A stretch of DNA of 22,473 bases from an uncultured Collinsella sp. (GCA_902492855.1 CABUMU010000016.1:1-22473); one strand, 5' to 3'. Positions 1-8,419 are shown, numbered from the stretch's first letter. The notes: a model not told the origin generated them from the letters alone. Numbers and translations: made by a program.

Positions 1-54
1 GCTTCCAAGGCGGCCACGGACAGAACGGGACGAACAGAAAAGAGCGACGGACGC

Positions 55-504
55 CTACTCCCCCGCCACGCTCGCGCGCAGCTTGGCGGCGATGGGCTCG
101 GATACCAGCAGGAACACGAGCATGACCACGGAGCACGCCAAGCACACGATCCAGGTGCTCGCAAAGGAGCCCGAAACGGCAAAGAGCACGTAGACCTGCC
201 ACAGCTCACCGACAAAGCTCATGCCAGCAAGCACCGCCGAGGTAGCGATAACGGTGAGCGAGCCCAATATGCGGCCACTCACCTTATCGGCAACATGGCC
301 GATAACGAGCGAACCCACGACACTCACCACGGTGGAGATAGCGTTGGAGATATTGTACTGGGCAAGCGTAATCCCGAGGTCGCTGACGATCAGCGGTTGG
401 AACAGGCTCATGCAGTTGACGAAAATCGTGTAGCACGTGGCCATGATCACGAAGCCGGAGGCCACCACGAGCCAGCCGGGGAAGAACTTACGCTGCTGGG
501 GCAT
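55..504 (-). CDS. MFS transporter remnant, internally deleted (149 aa)
   Basis: The N-terminus (FFPGWLVVASGFVIM, then GHVADKVSGR in the helix 2-3 loop) is typical of a major facilitator superfamily carrier, a family of about 400 residues with 12 membrane helices. Here about four N-terminal helices (to about residue 115) run straight into what looks like the last helix and cytoplasmic tail (STWIVCLACSVVMLVFLLV, then SEPIAAKLRASVAGE). The middle of the protein, some 250 residues, is missing without loss of frame. The ATG at 504 has a good ribosome site (AAGGAG at 509-514), so it may still be translated. It lies downstream of the M20 amidohydrolase on the same strand, across the hairpin element at 536-643. 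The family is clear; transport activity is unlikely with so few helices. I infer a deletion derivative and cannot name the substrate. Confidence 0.7.
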   Translation of the reverse strand: MPQQRKFFPGWLVVASGFVIMATCYTIFVNCMSLFQPLIVSDLGITLAQYNISNAISTVVSVVGSLVIGHVADKVSGRILGSLTVIATSAVLAGMSFVGELWQVYVLFAVSGSFASTWIVCLACSVVMLVFLLVSEPIAAKLRASVAGE

Positions 505-535
505 ACTGCTCCTTATTTAACAAACGAATAGCCTG

Positions 536-643
536 CGCCGGGCGCCGGTAGTGCCCAAGATTGCCTTGAAAGACAAGGGCATAGGCCTTATGGCCATGCC
601 CGCAGGCTTGAAAGGCAAGGTTGGGTGCTACCGGTGGTCGGCG
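536..643. repeat. Long imperfect inverted repeat (hairpin element A)
   Basis: About 52 bases on each side of a TTAT loop (588-591) are largely self-complementary. The apex is GGGCAT (577-582), a bulged A, GGCC (584-587), loop, GGCC, ATGCCC (596-601). Outer arm blocks also pair: CGCCG/CGGCG, CCGGTAG/CTACCGG, CCCAA/TTGGG, TTGCCTT/AAGGCAA. The right arm covers the TAG stop of the M20 gene (628-630). The apex and the block TTGAAAGGCAAG (608-619) are shared, at the same distance from the loop, with the element at 8462-8561. There is no T-run, so it is not a classical terminator. Confidence 0.75.
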
Positions 644-1920
644 ATATAGCCCAAAGCGACGGCGGTATAAGCCGCGGCGCCGAGGGGAAGCTCGGCATCG
701 TTAAAACGCGCCTTGGGATGGTGCTGGGCAAAGTGTTCGTCCGTGTCGGCTACGGCCGCGCCCACGGTAAAGTACGCACTCGGAATCTCGCTCGAGATAA
801 GCGCGAAGTCCTCACTCGCCATGGCATGGAAAAGCGGCAAGAAAGCCGCCTTGGGCAGCACTGCGCCCACGTAGCCAAGCGACGCCTGAGTCATATCGCT
901 GTCGAGCACAAGCGGCGGAACATCCGAAAGCGTCTCGATGGTCGCCGGCGTACGATATGTTGTGGCAACGCCGTTAACGACCTCCGCGATGCGGGTCTTG
1001 AGGTGAGCCATGAGCTCAACATCAAAGCCGCGCAGCGTTCCCTCGAGCACGCAGGTGTCGGGGATGACGTTGGCCGCCAAGCCGCCAGCAAACTTACCAA
1101 CGGTAAGTGCGACTTCCTTGGCCGCCGGCACCTCGCGGGAGATAAGCTCCTGGAGCGCCAGATGCACATGCACGCCTGCCGTGATGGGGTCGATGCAGAT
1201 CTCGGGGCTCGAGCCATGGCCGCCCTTGCCCTGGAGCGTGATACGGAAACCGTACACGCCCGAGAGCGCCGGGCTGCCGTAGAGCACCAGGCCAAGCGGC
1301 GACTGGCTGTTGACATGCATGGCAAAGGCCGCCTGAGGACGCGGGTTCTGCAGCAGGCCATCGGCGATGGCAGCGCGTACCCCTTCAAAGGTCTCCTCGC
1401 CCGGCTGGAACAGCAGTTTGACGGTGGCATTGGCGTCGACGAGCTCGGCCTCGCGGGCCTTGAGCAGGCGAGCCGCACCAAGCAGCGCCGTCGCGTGCAT
1501 ATCGTGACCGCAAGCGTGCATGCAGCCGTTGGTGGATGCAAAGGGCTCGCCGGATTCCTCGGCAACGGGCAGGGCGTCCATGTCGCCACGAAGCATGATG
1601 ACCGTTCCGGCCTGCTCGTCCTTGCACGTGCCATTGCCCTGAGCGGCCGCACCGGCACCGATCAGGCCAACGACGCAGGAACCGTCGACTAGCGTGGTAT
1701 GGGGGATGTCCATCTCGTCCAGACGTGCCTGGATATAGGCAGACGTCTGCGGAAGATTGTTACCCAGCTCGGGCATCTGGTGTAGATCGTGTCGCCACGC
1801 AGCGAGCTCGTCTGCAAAAGCCTGAGCTTCTGCAACAAGACCGTCACCGATAGCGGTCTGCGCCGCCGCGGTGGCCTTGGGCGCTGATTGCGGTTGAAGA
1901 TCGGACAGTGCTGGTGCCAT
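628..1920 (-). CDS. M20D family metal-dependent amidohydrolase (N-acyl amino acid / hippurate hydrolase type)
   Basis: Predicted 430-aa cytoplasmic peptidase-family M20D enzyme, which hydrolyses N-acyl or N-aminoacyl bonds using two metal ions. Visible motifs: RHDLHQMPE (about 43-51), RGDMDALP (111-118), the metal-binding MHACGHDMH (134-142), FQPGEE with the catalytic Glu pair (171-176), and HAMASEDFA near the C-terminus, which carries the last metal His. Length is slightly above the usual 380-400 because of an Ala-rich N-terminal extension. An upstream in-frame ATG at 1974 is possible, but the ATG at 1920 has a strong GGAGGG five bases before it, so I use that. The TAG stop sits inside the hairpin element at 536-643. 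The substrate (acetyl amino acid, hippurate, aminobenzoyl-glutamate or other) cannot be told from sequence. Confidence 0.92.
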   Translation of the reverse strand: MAPALSDLQPQSAPKATAAAQTAIGDGLVAEAQAFADELAAWRHDLHQMPELGNNLPQTSAYIQARLDEMDIPHTTLVDGSCVVGLIGAGAAAQGNGTCKDEQAGTVIMLRGDMDALPVAEESGEPFASTNGCMHACGHDMHATALLGAARLLKAREAELVDANATVKLLFQPGEETFEGVRAAIADGLLQNPRPQAAFAMHVNSQSPLGLVLYGSPALSGVYGFRITLQGKGGHGSSPEICIDPITAGVHVHLALQELISREVPAAKEVALTVGKFAGGLAANVIPDTCVLEGTLRGFDVELMAHLKTRIAEVVNGVATTYRTPATIETLSDVPPLVLDSDMTQASLGYVGAVLPKAAFLPLFHAMASEDFALISSEIPSAYFTVGAAVADTDEHFAQHHPKARFNDAELPLGAAAYTAVALGYIADHR

Positions 1921-1925
1921 AGATG

Positions 1926-1931
1926 CCCTCC
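1926..1931 (-). promoter_or_regulatory. Ribosome binding site deciding the M20 start
   Basis: GGAGGG lies five bases upstream of the ATG at 1918-1920. The alternative ATG at 1974 has no comparable site, which favours the shorter protein. Confidence 0.7.
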
Positions 1932-1950
1932 AGTAACGTTTTTGCAGCAA

Positions 1951-1972
1951 GCACTTTGATAGCGTAAAGTGC
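1951..1972. repeat. Small inverted repeat in the M20 leader
   Basis: GCACTTT and AAAGTGC (7 bp, perfect) are separated by 8 bases, between the upstream terminator and the M20 ribosome site. It could be an operator or a leader hairpin; nothing else supports a role. Confidence 0.35.
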
Positions 1973-1998
1973 AAGGTACTACTTTAAGGGCGACGCAT

Positions 1999-2023
1999 AA
2001 AAAATGCCGCCCCGGGAGGCGGC
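1999..2023 (-). terminator. Rho-independent terminator after the EamA gene
   Basis: On the minus strand GCCGCC (2018-2023) pairs with GGCGGC (2006-2011) around a 6-base loop, followed within two bases by six T (1999-2004). It lies 13 bases past the TAA of the EamA gene. Confidence 0.8.
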
Positions 2024-2035
2024 GCAACAAATTGT

Positions 2036-3006
2036 TTACAATTGCGGACGCGGCTTTCGACGCAAAAAATCGAAATGCGTCTCGCTCAAGATAATCGAAA
2101 GAAAGATGAGCGCGAAGCCGGCGAGCAGGCGCGAGGTGAGCGCCTCCCCCATCAGCAGCACCGAGAACAACACTCCATCGAAAGGAGCAGCGAGCCCGTC
2201 GAGGCCGGGACATGCGCCAGGCCGACGTTTTGGATGAGCAGAGCCACACACGTACAGCCCACCGATAGAAACGCCATCACACCGATAAAGCTCGGCGTCC
2301 ACACGGACAGCGGCGCTTGGGTCTCGAATAACAGCGACGAGATCAGGCTCAGCACGCCGTTGCCCACAAACATCCAAAACGTGATGACGTTGATGTCCAT
2401 CTTGCGGCCATACTTGGCGGTCACCGCCATCTGGATGGCAAAGAAGACCGCGCCGCCCAGTGTGATGACATCGCCGACATTGAACTCGACGCTATCGAGC
2501 GCCACCAGCCCAATGCCCGCCAGGCACAGCAACGCGGCGCCCAAGTTGTAACGGGTAAGCTTTTCGCCGCTTAGAACGTAGCTCGCAAACGGAACCAAGA
2601 TGCAGTACGTGCCCGTCAAAAACGCGCTTTTGCCTGCCGTGGTCTGTGCCAGGCCGATCGTCTGCAAACCGTAGGCACCCCACATGAGCGCGCCCATGCC
2701 AAGTCCAACAATCAGGTTTCGAGCGTTGAAATGGGCAATGATGCGCTTGTGGAAGATGACAAGCATGACCAACGACGCCGGAAGAAAACGAATGTAGAGC
2801 AGCTCGAACACCGGAACGGTATCGAGCGCATCCTTCATGGTGGTGAAGGAATAGCCCCAGATGACCGCTATCGAAAGCAGCAAGACCTTCCAGAACAGCG
2901 GCGAGCGTGCGCCGGCGCCGCGGGAGGTGCCGCCGGCGCCCAGGTCCTCCCGTGCGACAGGGCTATCGGGCATGTTTTCGATTTCGTTGGCAGCGTATTG
3001 GGCCAT
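2036..3006 (-). pseudogene. EamA/DMT-family transporter, frameshifted near 2173
   Basis: EamA proteins are ten-helix inner-membrane carriers of the drug/metabolite transporter superfamily made of two EamA repeats, usually about 300 aa. The frame from the ATG at 3006 (TGAGGA ribosome site at 3013-3018) runs through roughly eight helices (SIAVIWGYSFTTMKDAL, FLTGTYCILVPFASYVLSGE) to AHVPASTGSLLLSME and then stops at 2152 after CCSRCC. The missing end continues in another frame from 2173: VLFSVLLMGEALTSRLLAGFALIFLSIIL, ending with TAA at 2036. In family members a short block such as PVFAA lies between the E and the LFS, so about four residues are absent. This fits loss of about 13 bases (any 1 mod 3 length). 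The last two helices are lost from the main product, so I treat it as broken unless the reads show otherwise. It is flanked by terminators on both sides. Confidence 0.85.
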
Positions 3007-3046
3007 GGAACATCCTCACACTCAATCTTGGCGTGGTGTCCGCACG

Positions 3047-3075
3047 CGTATGGCTGCGTGCCGCCTCATGGTCAA
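3047..3075 (-). promoter_or_regulatory. Candidate promoter of the EamA gene
   Basis: TTGACC (3070-3075) and CATACG (3047-3052) are spaced by 17 bases. The -35 is 5/6 and the -10 only 3/6 of consensus. It overlaps the T-run of the upstream terminator, a compact arrangement that is plausible but unproven. Confidence 0.3.
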
Positions 3076-3112
3076 ATAAAAACGGGGCGCACCGGACCCC
3101 CGGCACGCCCCG
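3074..3112 (-). terminator. Rho-independent terminator of the YhgE/Pip pair
   Basis: On the minus strand CGGGGCG (3106-3112) pairs with CGCCCCG (3083-3089), with an inner CCGG/CCGG pairing, and is followed directly by TTTTTATTT (3074-3082). It lies about 95 bases past the stop of the first Pip gene. Confidence 0.88.
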
Positions 3113-3207
3113 CTACTGTAGCAACAACCGGCGTTGCATCGCAATCCAGCATAATAAAGTGTAAAACTGGAAGGCCTCGATGTTCTGACAGCGTTTACGT
3201 TGCTGAA

Positions 3208-5397
3208 CTAAATCAATTTGGTTGACTCCAGTTTTTCGATGATCCAGTCGTTGGCTTTGATGACCGGACGGCGGAAGACGACGCCCAGTGCCAGCGACGG
3301 AATCAGATAGCTCGCCAGAATGCCCAGCTCAACCCAGTACTCCATATGGTAGGCGCCAGCCATGGCGGCATGCATGGCGTTAATGCCATGGGTAAACGGC
3401 AGGAACGGATAGATCGCCTGGAACACGGGGCCGGTCATCTCGATGGGGAACGTACCACCCGAACCGCCGACCTGCATGACCAGCAGCACGACGGCGAGCG
3501 CCTTGCCGATATCGCCAAACGACACGGTGAGCGTGTAGACGATATTGGAGAACACGAGACTCGCGACCCAGCCCGCCAGCACAAACTGCAATGGGTTATC
3601 GCACTGGATGCCAAAGAACAGGATGTCGCCCGCACACACGAGCGTTGCCTGCAGCAGGGCCAAACCGCCAAAGAACAGGTAGCGACCCAGGTAGATCTCG
3701 TGCAAGCGCACGGGGATGAGCTCGTTGATGAGTTCGTCGTCGACCGAGACCTTCATCATGGCCGCCAGCACGATCGAGCCGACCCATAGCGACAGAATCG
3801 TGTAGAACGGTGCCATGGCCGAACCGTAGTTGCGGATCGGATAGACCGGCTTGCGATCGAGCGCGACGGGGCCGGAAAGCGACACGGCCAAACCCTCGGG
3901 ATCGTTGCCAATCATCGTCTTGATCGTGGCAAGGTCGTCCGACATCAGGGCGCCATCGAGCTCGTCCTTAAAGGCGCTGATCTTATCGGACGCTTCACCT
4001 AGCTGATCGGAAGCCTTGTTGACCAGCTTGGCGGCCTTGGAGAGGCCCTTTGCCAGCGAACCGGATGCGTCGGTCAGGCCGTCTACGGCGCTATCCAGAT
4101 CGCCCGAGATGCCATCGAGCGAGTCCAGGATGCCCGAAACCGTCTTCTTGAGCTCCTTGGCCTTAACCGAGAACGTGGAATCGTAGTCGGACTTGGCGCC
4201 CGAAATGCCCGCCTTGGCATCGGCGATGGCCTGATCGACCTCGGCACGCGTGCTGTTGACCTCTGCCATGCTGTCAGAAAGGGACTTAGCAGTTGCCGTC
4301 AGGTCCTTGGCGTTGTTGCGATACTCCACCGCGATCCTGCCCAGCGATGTTGCCACAGATTTAAGGCTCTCCTGGAGCTTTTCGTCACTGACCTGCTCGG
4401 CAAAGCCGCGGAGCTGGTCGGCCGTGGCGTCGATATCGTCGGCACGTGTATTGAGCGCCGCCGCGGCATCGTTGAGCTGAGACACCGTAAGGTAGACATG
4501 CTGATTCGCGGCATCGAATGCCTTCGCAAGCTCGGCGGACACGTTGTCGAACGAGCCCGCGCTTCCGTCAATCGCGGCGTTGATGGCGTCGTTGGCGGTC
4601 TTCAGCGCTTCTTTGGAATCGCTCATGCCGCTCTTGGCATGCTCCATCAACTGCTTGGTCGACTCATCGACCGTACCCGTCTGCTGGAGCATACCGCTCG
4701 CCGACGTCAACGAATCGGACGTAGAGCTCAAAATGCCCGCCAGCGACGAAGCATTAGCCTGAACGTCTTGCAGGTCCCCAATCGAATCGCCGAGCGTCGA
4801 GGACAGGTTGGCGATAAAGTTGCTGACCTGGTCGGTGCTCATGTAATCGAGCAGGCTGGACACCGTCTTAAGACCGATGCTCGTAATGGTCTCGGTAAAA
4901 GATTCGTTAACCTGGTTCTGAACGGCGCTCGAACCCTTCTCGGTCACGATCTGCGCGATGGCGTTGGCCTTCTGATTCTCGTAAAACTCGATATCGGCAT
5001 GCTTAACGTCGGTCGAAAAGAGCGTCATCATATCGGCACTAAACGTCTTAGGGATAACGACAGCCGCATAGTATGCGCCCGATTTGACGCCCTCGATGGC
5101 CTTTTCTCGATCGTTGAGCACAACCCAGTCGAAGTTCTCGTTGCCGCGCAGGGTGGCGGTCACGTTTTCGCCCACGTTGACCTCGACGGGGATCAGATCG
5201 CTCTCGTAACCCTCATCGGTGTTGACCACGGCGATCTTAAGATTGCCGGTGTTGCCGTACGGATCCCAGCTGCCGGCGATGTTAAACCACGCGTACAGGC
5301 ACGGTACGATAATGAGGCCCATCACGACAACCAAGCCGATTACGGAGCGAGACACGTTTTGGACATCGCGCTTAAACAGATGCAGGATGTTCTTCAT
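3208..5397 (-). CDS. YhgE/Pip family membrane protein (729 aa)
   Basis: Family of phage-infection protein (Pip) and YhgE homologues, related to type VII secretion EsaA and with an ABC-2-permease-like C-terminus; exact role unknown in most bacteria. One N-terminal helix (about 18-38, ending ACLYAWFNI-like VPCLYAWFNI) precedes the conserved WDPYGNTGNLKIAVVNTDEG and GAYYAAVVIPKTFS. A long Ala/Ser/Asp-rich, probably coiled-coil extracellular region spans about 190-500. From residue 517 (PVYPIRNYGSAMAPFYTILS) a block of about six helices follows, with GGSGGTFPIEMTGPVFQAIYPFLPFTHGI. The ATG abuts the TAA of the larger paralogue (TAAATG), and an 11-base AAAGGAGGTGA anti-16S match lies just upstream, so the two are translated from one transcript. 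A hairpin terminator follows. The family assignment is firm; the function is not. Confidence 0.93.
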   Translation of the reverse strand: MKNILHLFKRDVQNVSRSVIGLVVVMGLIIVPCLYAWFNIAGSWDPYGNTGNLKIAVVNTDEGYESDLIPVEVNVGENVTATLRGNENFDWVVLNDREKAIEGVKSGAYYAAVVIPKTFSADMMTLFSTDVKHADIEFYENQKANAIAQIVTEKGSSAVQNQVNESFTETITSIGLKTVSSLLDYMSTDQVSNFIANLSSTLGDSIGDLQDVQANASSLAGILSSTSDSLTSASGMLQQTGTVDESTKQLMEHAKSGMSDSKEALKTANDAINAAIDGSAGSFDNVSAELAKAFDAANQHVYLTVSQLNDAAAALNTRADDIDATADQLRGFAEQVSDEKLQESLKSVATSLGRIAVEYRNNAKDLTATAKSLSDSMAEVNSTRAEVDQAIADAKAGISGAKSDYDSTFSVKAKELKKTVSGILDSLDGISGDLDSAVDGLTDASGSLAKGLSKAAKLVNKASDQLGEASDKISAFKDELDGALMSDDLATIKTMIGNDPEGLAVSLSGPVALDRKPVYPIRNYGSAMAPFYTILSLWVGSIVLAAMMKVSVDDELINELIPVRLHEIYLGRYLFFGGLALLQATLVCAGDILFFGIQCDNPLQFVLAGWVASLVFSNIVYTLTVSFGDIGKALAVVLLVMQVGGSGGTFPIEMTGPVFQAIYPFLPFTHGINAMHAAMAGAYHMEYWVELGILASYLIPSLALGVVFRRPVIKANDWIIEKLESTKLI

Positions 5398-8214
5398 TTA
5401 TGCCTCACCTCCTTTGGAGTGCTTGCCGAGCGGGGCGTTCTTTTCATTCATCACAAACGTGTCATCCCCGTTCTCGGGCACATGGGCCGCATCGCGATGA
5501 CCACATTGGTTGACAGCCTGAGTCTTGGGTTCAGACCCCCGCTCGCTCGCATTCAAGCCGAACATGCGACGAGCGGCCGGAATGGCGGCCGTGTGCTCGC
5601 GCATCTCGCGGCGCAGGTCCTCATCCGAAAGCGCCGAGATGCGCATCTGGGTGTTGAGGCTCGAGCGGATGTACTCGATATTGATAAGCCAGCCGCAGAT
5701 GGCAATAACCGAGATGATCCAAATGACAAGCAGGATGATCTTGCCGTTATTGTCGATATCGAGAACCGTCGACAGGACAAAGAGCAGGACCTGAACGCCC
5801 ACCACGGCGGCGAAACCGCCCTTGATGTAGTACGGGTAGCGATGTTCAAAGGCGACCGCATGATCGAGCAGTTCGCGACGGTACGAATCGGAATCGAGCA
5901 TGACGCGCATGGCCGTGCGCAGCGAGTAGCGCTGGCGCGGCAGGTCATTGGACTCGCAGATCATCATACCGGTCGTGGAAAGCTGTTTATCAAAGAGCAG
6001 GTTGAGGTTGAGCAGCAACGGACGCAGCTGCAAGCCAATAAAGAGTGCAATGGCAAGGAATACGCCCAAGATGCACAGGTTGAACAGGTAGTTGAACGAG
6101 TACATGCCGCCGACCGTCTCGCGCAGCAGATTGATGCCGTAGGTAAAGGGCAGCAGCGGATGCAGCCATTGGAAGAAGCCGGGCATCATCTCGATGGGAT
6201 ACATGCCCGACGAACCCGGGATCTGCACGATGACAAGAATGACGCCAATCGCCTTGCCGATATGCTTAAACGTGGTGGACAGCGCATAGATGATGTTGAC
6301 GTACGTAAACGAGATGGCGATGCCACCCAGCACGAACAGCAGCGGGTTGATGCACTGTACGCCAATCACCAGATCGCCCACCGTCACGATGATGGCCTGG
6401 AGCGCGCCCAAGATCACCAGGAGCATCCAACGGCCGAAGTAGCCCTGGCGCGCCGTAAAGCTGCCAATGCCCTCGCGATCGACCTCGAGCTTGTAGATGG
6501 CGATGAGCACGTAACCGCCCACCCACAGCGCCAGATTGGTGTAGAAAGGAGCAATGCCCGAGCCGAAGCTCTTGACCGGATATATTGACTTTGAGGTCAG
6601 CTCGACCGGAGATGCCATGAAGTCTGCAACGTCATTGACATCGACGCCCGTCAGATCAGACAGCTCGCCCATAGACTCGGAGGTCTGCAGCGCCGCGATG
6701 TCGTTGGCGGCGGTTGCGAGCTTGTCCTGGACCTTGGCAAGCGAGGCATCGGTCTGGGACAGCGTGGTCTTGGCCTGACCGAGCGTAGCGTTGAGTTGCG
6801 AAAGTGTACCACGCGCACTTGCAATAGTAGGCGTAAGGCCAGACACGATGCCCGTCAGATCACCCGAGACGGCGGCAAAGGAATCGAGCGCGCTCGAGGC
6901 CTTCGGCAGCGCGTTTTGACCCAGGTCCGTCTGGGCCTGGCCAAGGTTGGTCGCACCGGTCTGAATTGCGTTATTGATAGCGTCGCTGGCGCCCGAGACA
7001 GTCGCGGCGTCATTCGCCATGGCGCTCGACTGCGCAGACAGACCGTCCTTGATGCTCTGAAGCTTTTCATTCTGCTCGCGGAGCAAATCGATGGTCGATA
7101 CAATGCGCGCGTCAATTTCCTTGGAACCTGTCGACGTGTCATTGACGAGAATTTCCAAGTGCCCGATAACGGCCTTATTGTGGTCAATCGTCGCTTGGAG
7201 AGACTCAAGCGAGTTGTCGATACGGGTGGTCGTAGATGTGACCGCGCCCGTCAGCTTGCCGATGGCAGCGTTCGCAGAGGCCGACGTCTTGGTGAGCGCA
7301 AGGCTGCCTTCCGAGAGCGCCTTGGAGAGCGAGGTGATGGAGTTGCCCGCCGTGGTGCGAGCTTCGCTCAGCAGGTCGTTGCCCTGGGAGATCGCCTGCG
7401 TCAGCGACGGTGCCTGGCCTTGCAAGCCGGCAAGTGCCGCATCAGCCGAGGCGATAGCGCCACTCGTCTTATCGATGGCGGCATTCATATCGCCAATCGA
7501 ATCGCGCACCTCGCCCAAGGTGTCGGACGCCTCGGACACCGAACTTGCCAGCGAGTCCTGAGTCTGGGTTGCCTTGTCCTTTAAATCGACACCGGCATCC
7601 TTGGCGATACCGGCAACAGTCTTGCCTACCGTAGAGACAAATTCCGAGTTGATCTGCTCCTCGATGGTGTTTGCACCGGTATCGGTAACCTTGGGCGCAA
7701 TGGCGCTCTTCTTCTCATTGACGTAGTACGTGAGCTTGGGCTGATGGTAGTTGCCGTCGAGCATCGAAACCAGGTTATCCGAGAAGTTCTTGGGAATCAC
7801 GATAGCGGCATAGTACTCGCCGCTCTCGACGCCCTCCTTGGCATCGGCCGTCGAGTCGACGAACGTCCAGCCCAACTGATGATTCTCCTTGAGCTGGTCG
7901 ACCACTTTGTCGCCAGCGTTGAGCTCACCCACCAAGTCGTTTTGGGTGCCTCGATCGTTGTTGGCGATAGCAATCTTGATGCCTTGGGTGTTTCCATACG
8001 GATCCCAGTTTGCCACGATGTTATACCAGGCATACAGCGAGGGAATAACGCACACGCCTAGGGTAACCACCAGGGCGACGGGGTTCACAAGCAGTCGCTT
8101 AATGTCGCGCTTAAATATCGCAAAGGACACCTTTGCATTGGATAGTTTGCTGCCGAGACTCACGCTTGGACCATCCATCCTGTCGTTAAATCGAATCGTA
8201 CTATCGACAACCAT
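5398..8214 (-). CDS. YhgE/Pip family membrane protein with C-terminal extension (938 aa)
   Basis: Same architecture as the downstream gene: N-terminal helix (ALVVTLGVCVIPSLYAWYNI), WDPYGNTQGIKIAIANNDRG, GEYYAAIVIPKNFS, a long Ser/Ala/Asp/Thr-rich heptad-like region (about 220-530), and a six-helix C-terminal domain starting near 545 (SIYPVKSFGSGIAPFYTNLA) with IPGSSGMYPIEMMPGFF and LLPFTYGINLLRE. Unlike its partner it continues for about 190 more residues after the permease block. That part holds two further helices (GGFAAVVGVQVLLFVLSTVL and IILLVIWIISVIAICGWLI) and a charged cytoplasmic tail. The start is uncertain: ATG at 8214 or ATG at 8178, neither with a good ribosome site. A -10 (8270-8275) and inverted repeat lie upstream. 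The two paralogues probably act together, perhaps as a heteromer; that is inference. Confidence 0.92.
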   Translation of the reverse strand: MVVDSTIRFNDRMDGPSVSLGSKLSNAKVSFAIFKRDIKRLLVNPVALVVTLGVCVIPSLYAWYNIVANWDPYGNTQGIKIAIANNDRGTQNDLVGELNAGDKVVDQLKENHQLGWTFVDSTADAKEGVESGEYYAAIVIPKNFSDNLVSMLDGNYHQPKLTYYVNEKKSAIAPKVTDTGANTIEEQINSEFVSTVGKTVAGIAKDAGVDLKDKATQTQDSLASSVSEASDTLGEVRDSIGDMNAAIDKTSGAIASADAALAGLQGQAPSLTQAISQGNDLLSEARTTAGNSITSLSKALSEGSLALTKTSASANAAIGKLTGAVTSTTTRIDNSLESLQATIDHNKAVIGHLEILVNDTSTGSKEIDARIVSTIDLLREQNEKLQSIKDGLSAQSSAMANDAATVSGASDAINNAIQTGATNLGQAQTDLGQNALPKASSALDSFAAVSGDLTGIVSGLTPTIASARGTLSQLNATLGQAKTTLSQTDASLAKVQDKLATAANDIAALQTSESMGELSDLTGVDVNDVADFMASPVELTSKSIYPVKSFGSGIAPFYTNLALWVGGYVLIAIYKLEVDREGIGSFTARQGYFGRWMLLVILGALQAIIVTVGDLVIGVQCINPLLFVLGGIAISFTYVNIIYALSTTFKHIGKAIGVILVIVQIPGSSGMYPIEMMPGFFQWLHPLLPFTYGINLLRETVGGMYSFNYLFNLCILGVFLAIALFIGLQLRPLLLNLNLLFDKQLSTTGMMICESNDLPRQRYSLRTAMRVMLDSDSYRRELLDHAVAFEHRYPYYIKGGFAAVVGVQVLLFVLSTVLDIDNNGKIILLVIWIISVIAICGWLINIEYIRSSLNTQMRISALSDEDLRREMREHTAAIPAARRMFGLNASERGSEPKTQAVNQCGHRDAAHVPENGDDTFVMNEKNAPLGKHSKGGEA
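5405..5415 (-). promoter_or_regulatory. Unusually long ribosome binding site of the second Pip gene in the operon
   Basis: AAAGGAGGTGA, a continuous 11-base complement of the 16S rRNA 3' end, lies within the last codons of the upstream Pip gene and 7 bases before the ATG at 5395-5397. It implies strong initiation in addition to any stop-start coupling. Confidence 0.8.
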
Positions 8215-8269
8215 TGTAGTAGGCGCTTTAACGTCTCAAAGCACAATGGTGTTGAGTTTTGCGGGTAGC

Positions 8270-8305
8270 AATATACTACGAAGATGAGTTAACGTACAGA
8301 TGTAC
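8270..8305 (-). promoter_or_regulatory. Candidate promoter and operator of the Pip pair
   Basis: TATATT (8270-8275, 5/6 of a -10) is spaced 17 bases from TGTACG (8293-8298). The -35 overlaps an inverted repeat, GTACA-GA-TGTAC (8294-8305). YhgE/Pip genes are often controlled by TetR-type repressors, whose operators look like this. No regulator gene is in the window. Confidence 0.4.
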
Positions 8306-8363
8306 AGTATCCTAAATTTCAGCAGGTCACAAAACCACAACCCGCACAAATTAGCAATTCAAA

Positions 8364-8419
8364 TAGTCATCGGGGACGTTCTTAAACGACTAGTCAAACA
8401 AAAACGTCCCCAATGACTA
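8364..8419. repeat. Inverted repeat with GGGGACGTT arms
   Basis: The 17-base arm at 8364-8380 (TAGTCATCGGGGACGTT) pairs with 8403-8419 with one mismatch (C/A) around a 22-base spacer. The spacer itself contains the palindrome GACTAGTC (8388-8395). There is no coding function and no T-run. The GGGGACG core recurs at 10844-10890. It resembles a dispersed intergenic palindrome. Confidence 0.7.

Noticed and set aside
3150..3180. Sequence resembling the lac promoter (TTTACACTTTAT on the minus strand)
   Set aside because: There is no suitable -10 at 16-18 bases, and it lies between the Pip stop and its terminator, so a promoter here would be ended at once.
4498..6588. Very long plus-strand open frame opposite the Pip genes (similar ones at 625-1692, 8811-10763 and 14426-15958)
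   Set aside because: They are antisense to well-supported genes, have low-complexity Arg/His/Gly/Leu-rich translations, no ribosome sites and no family motifs; long antisense frames are expected at this GC content.
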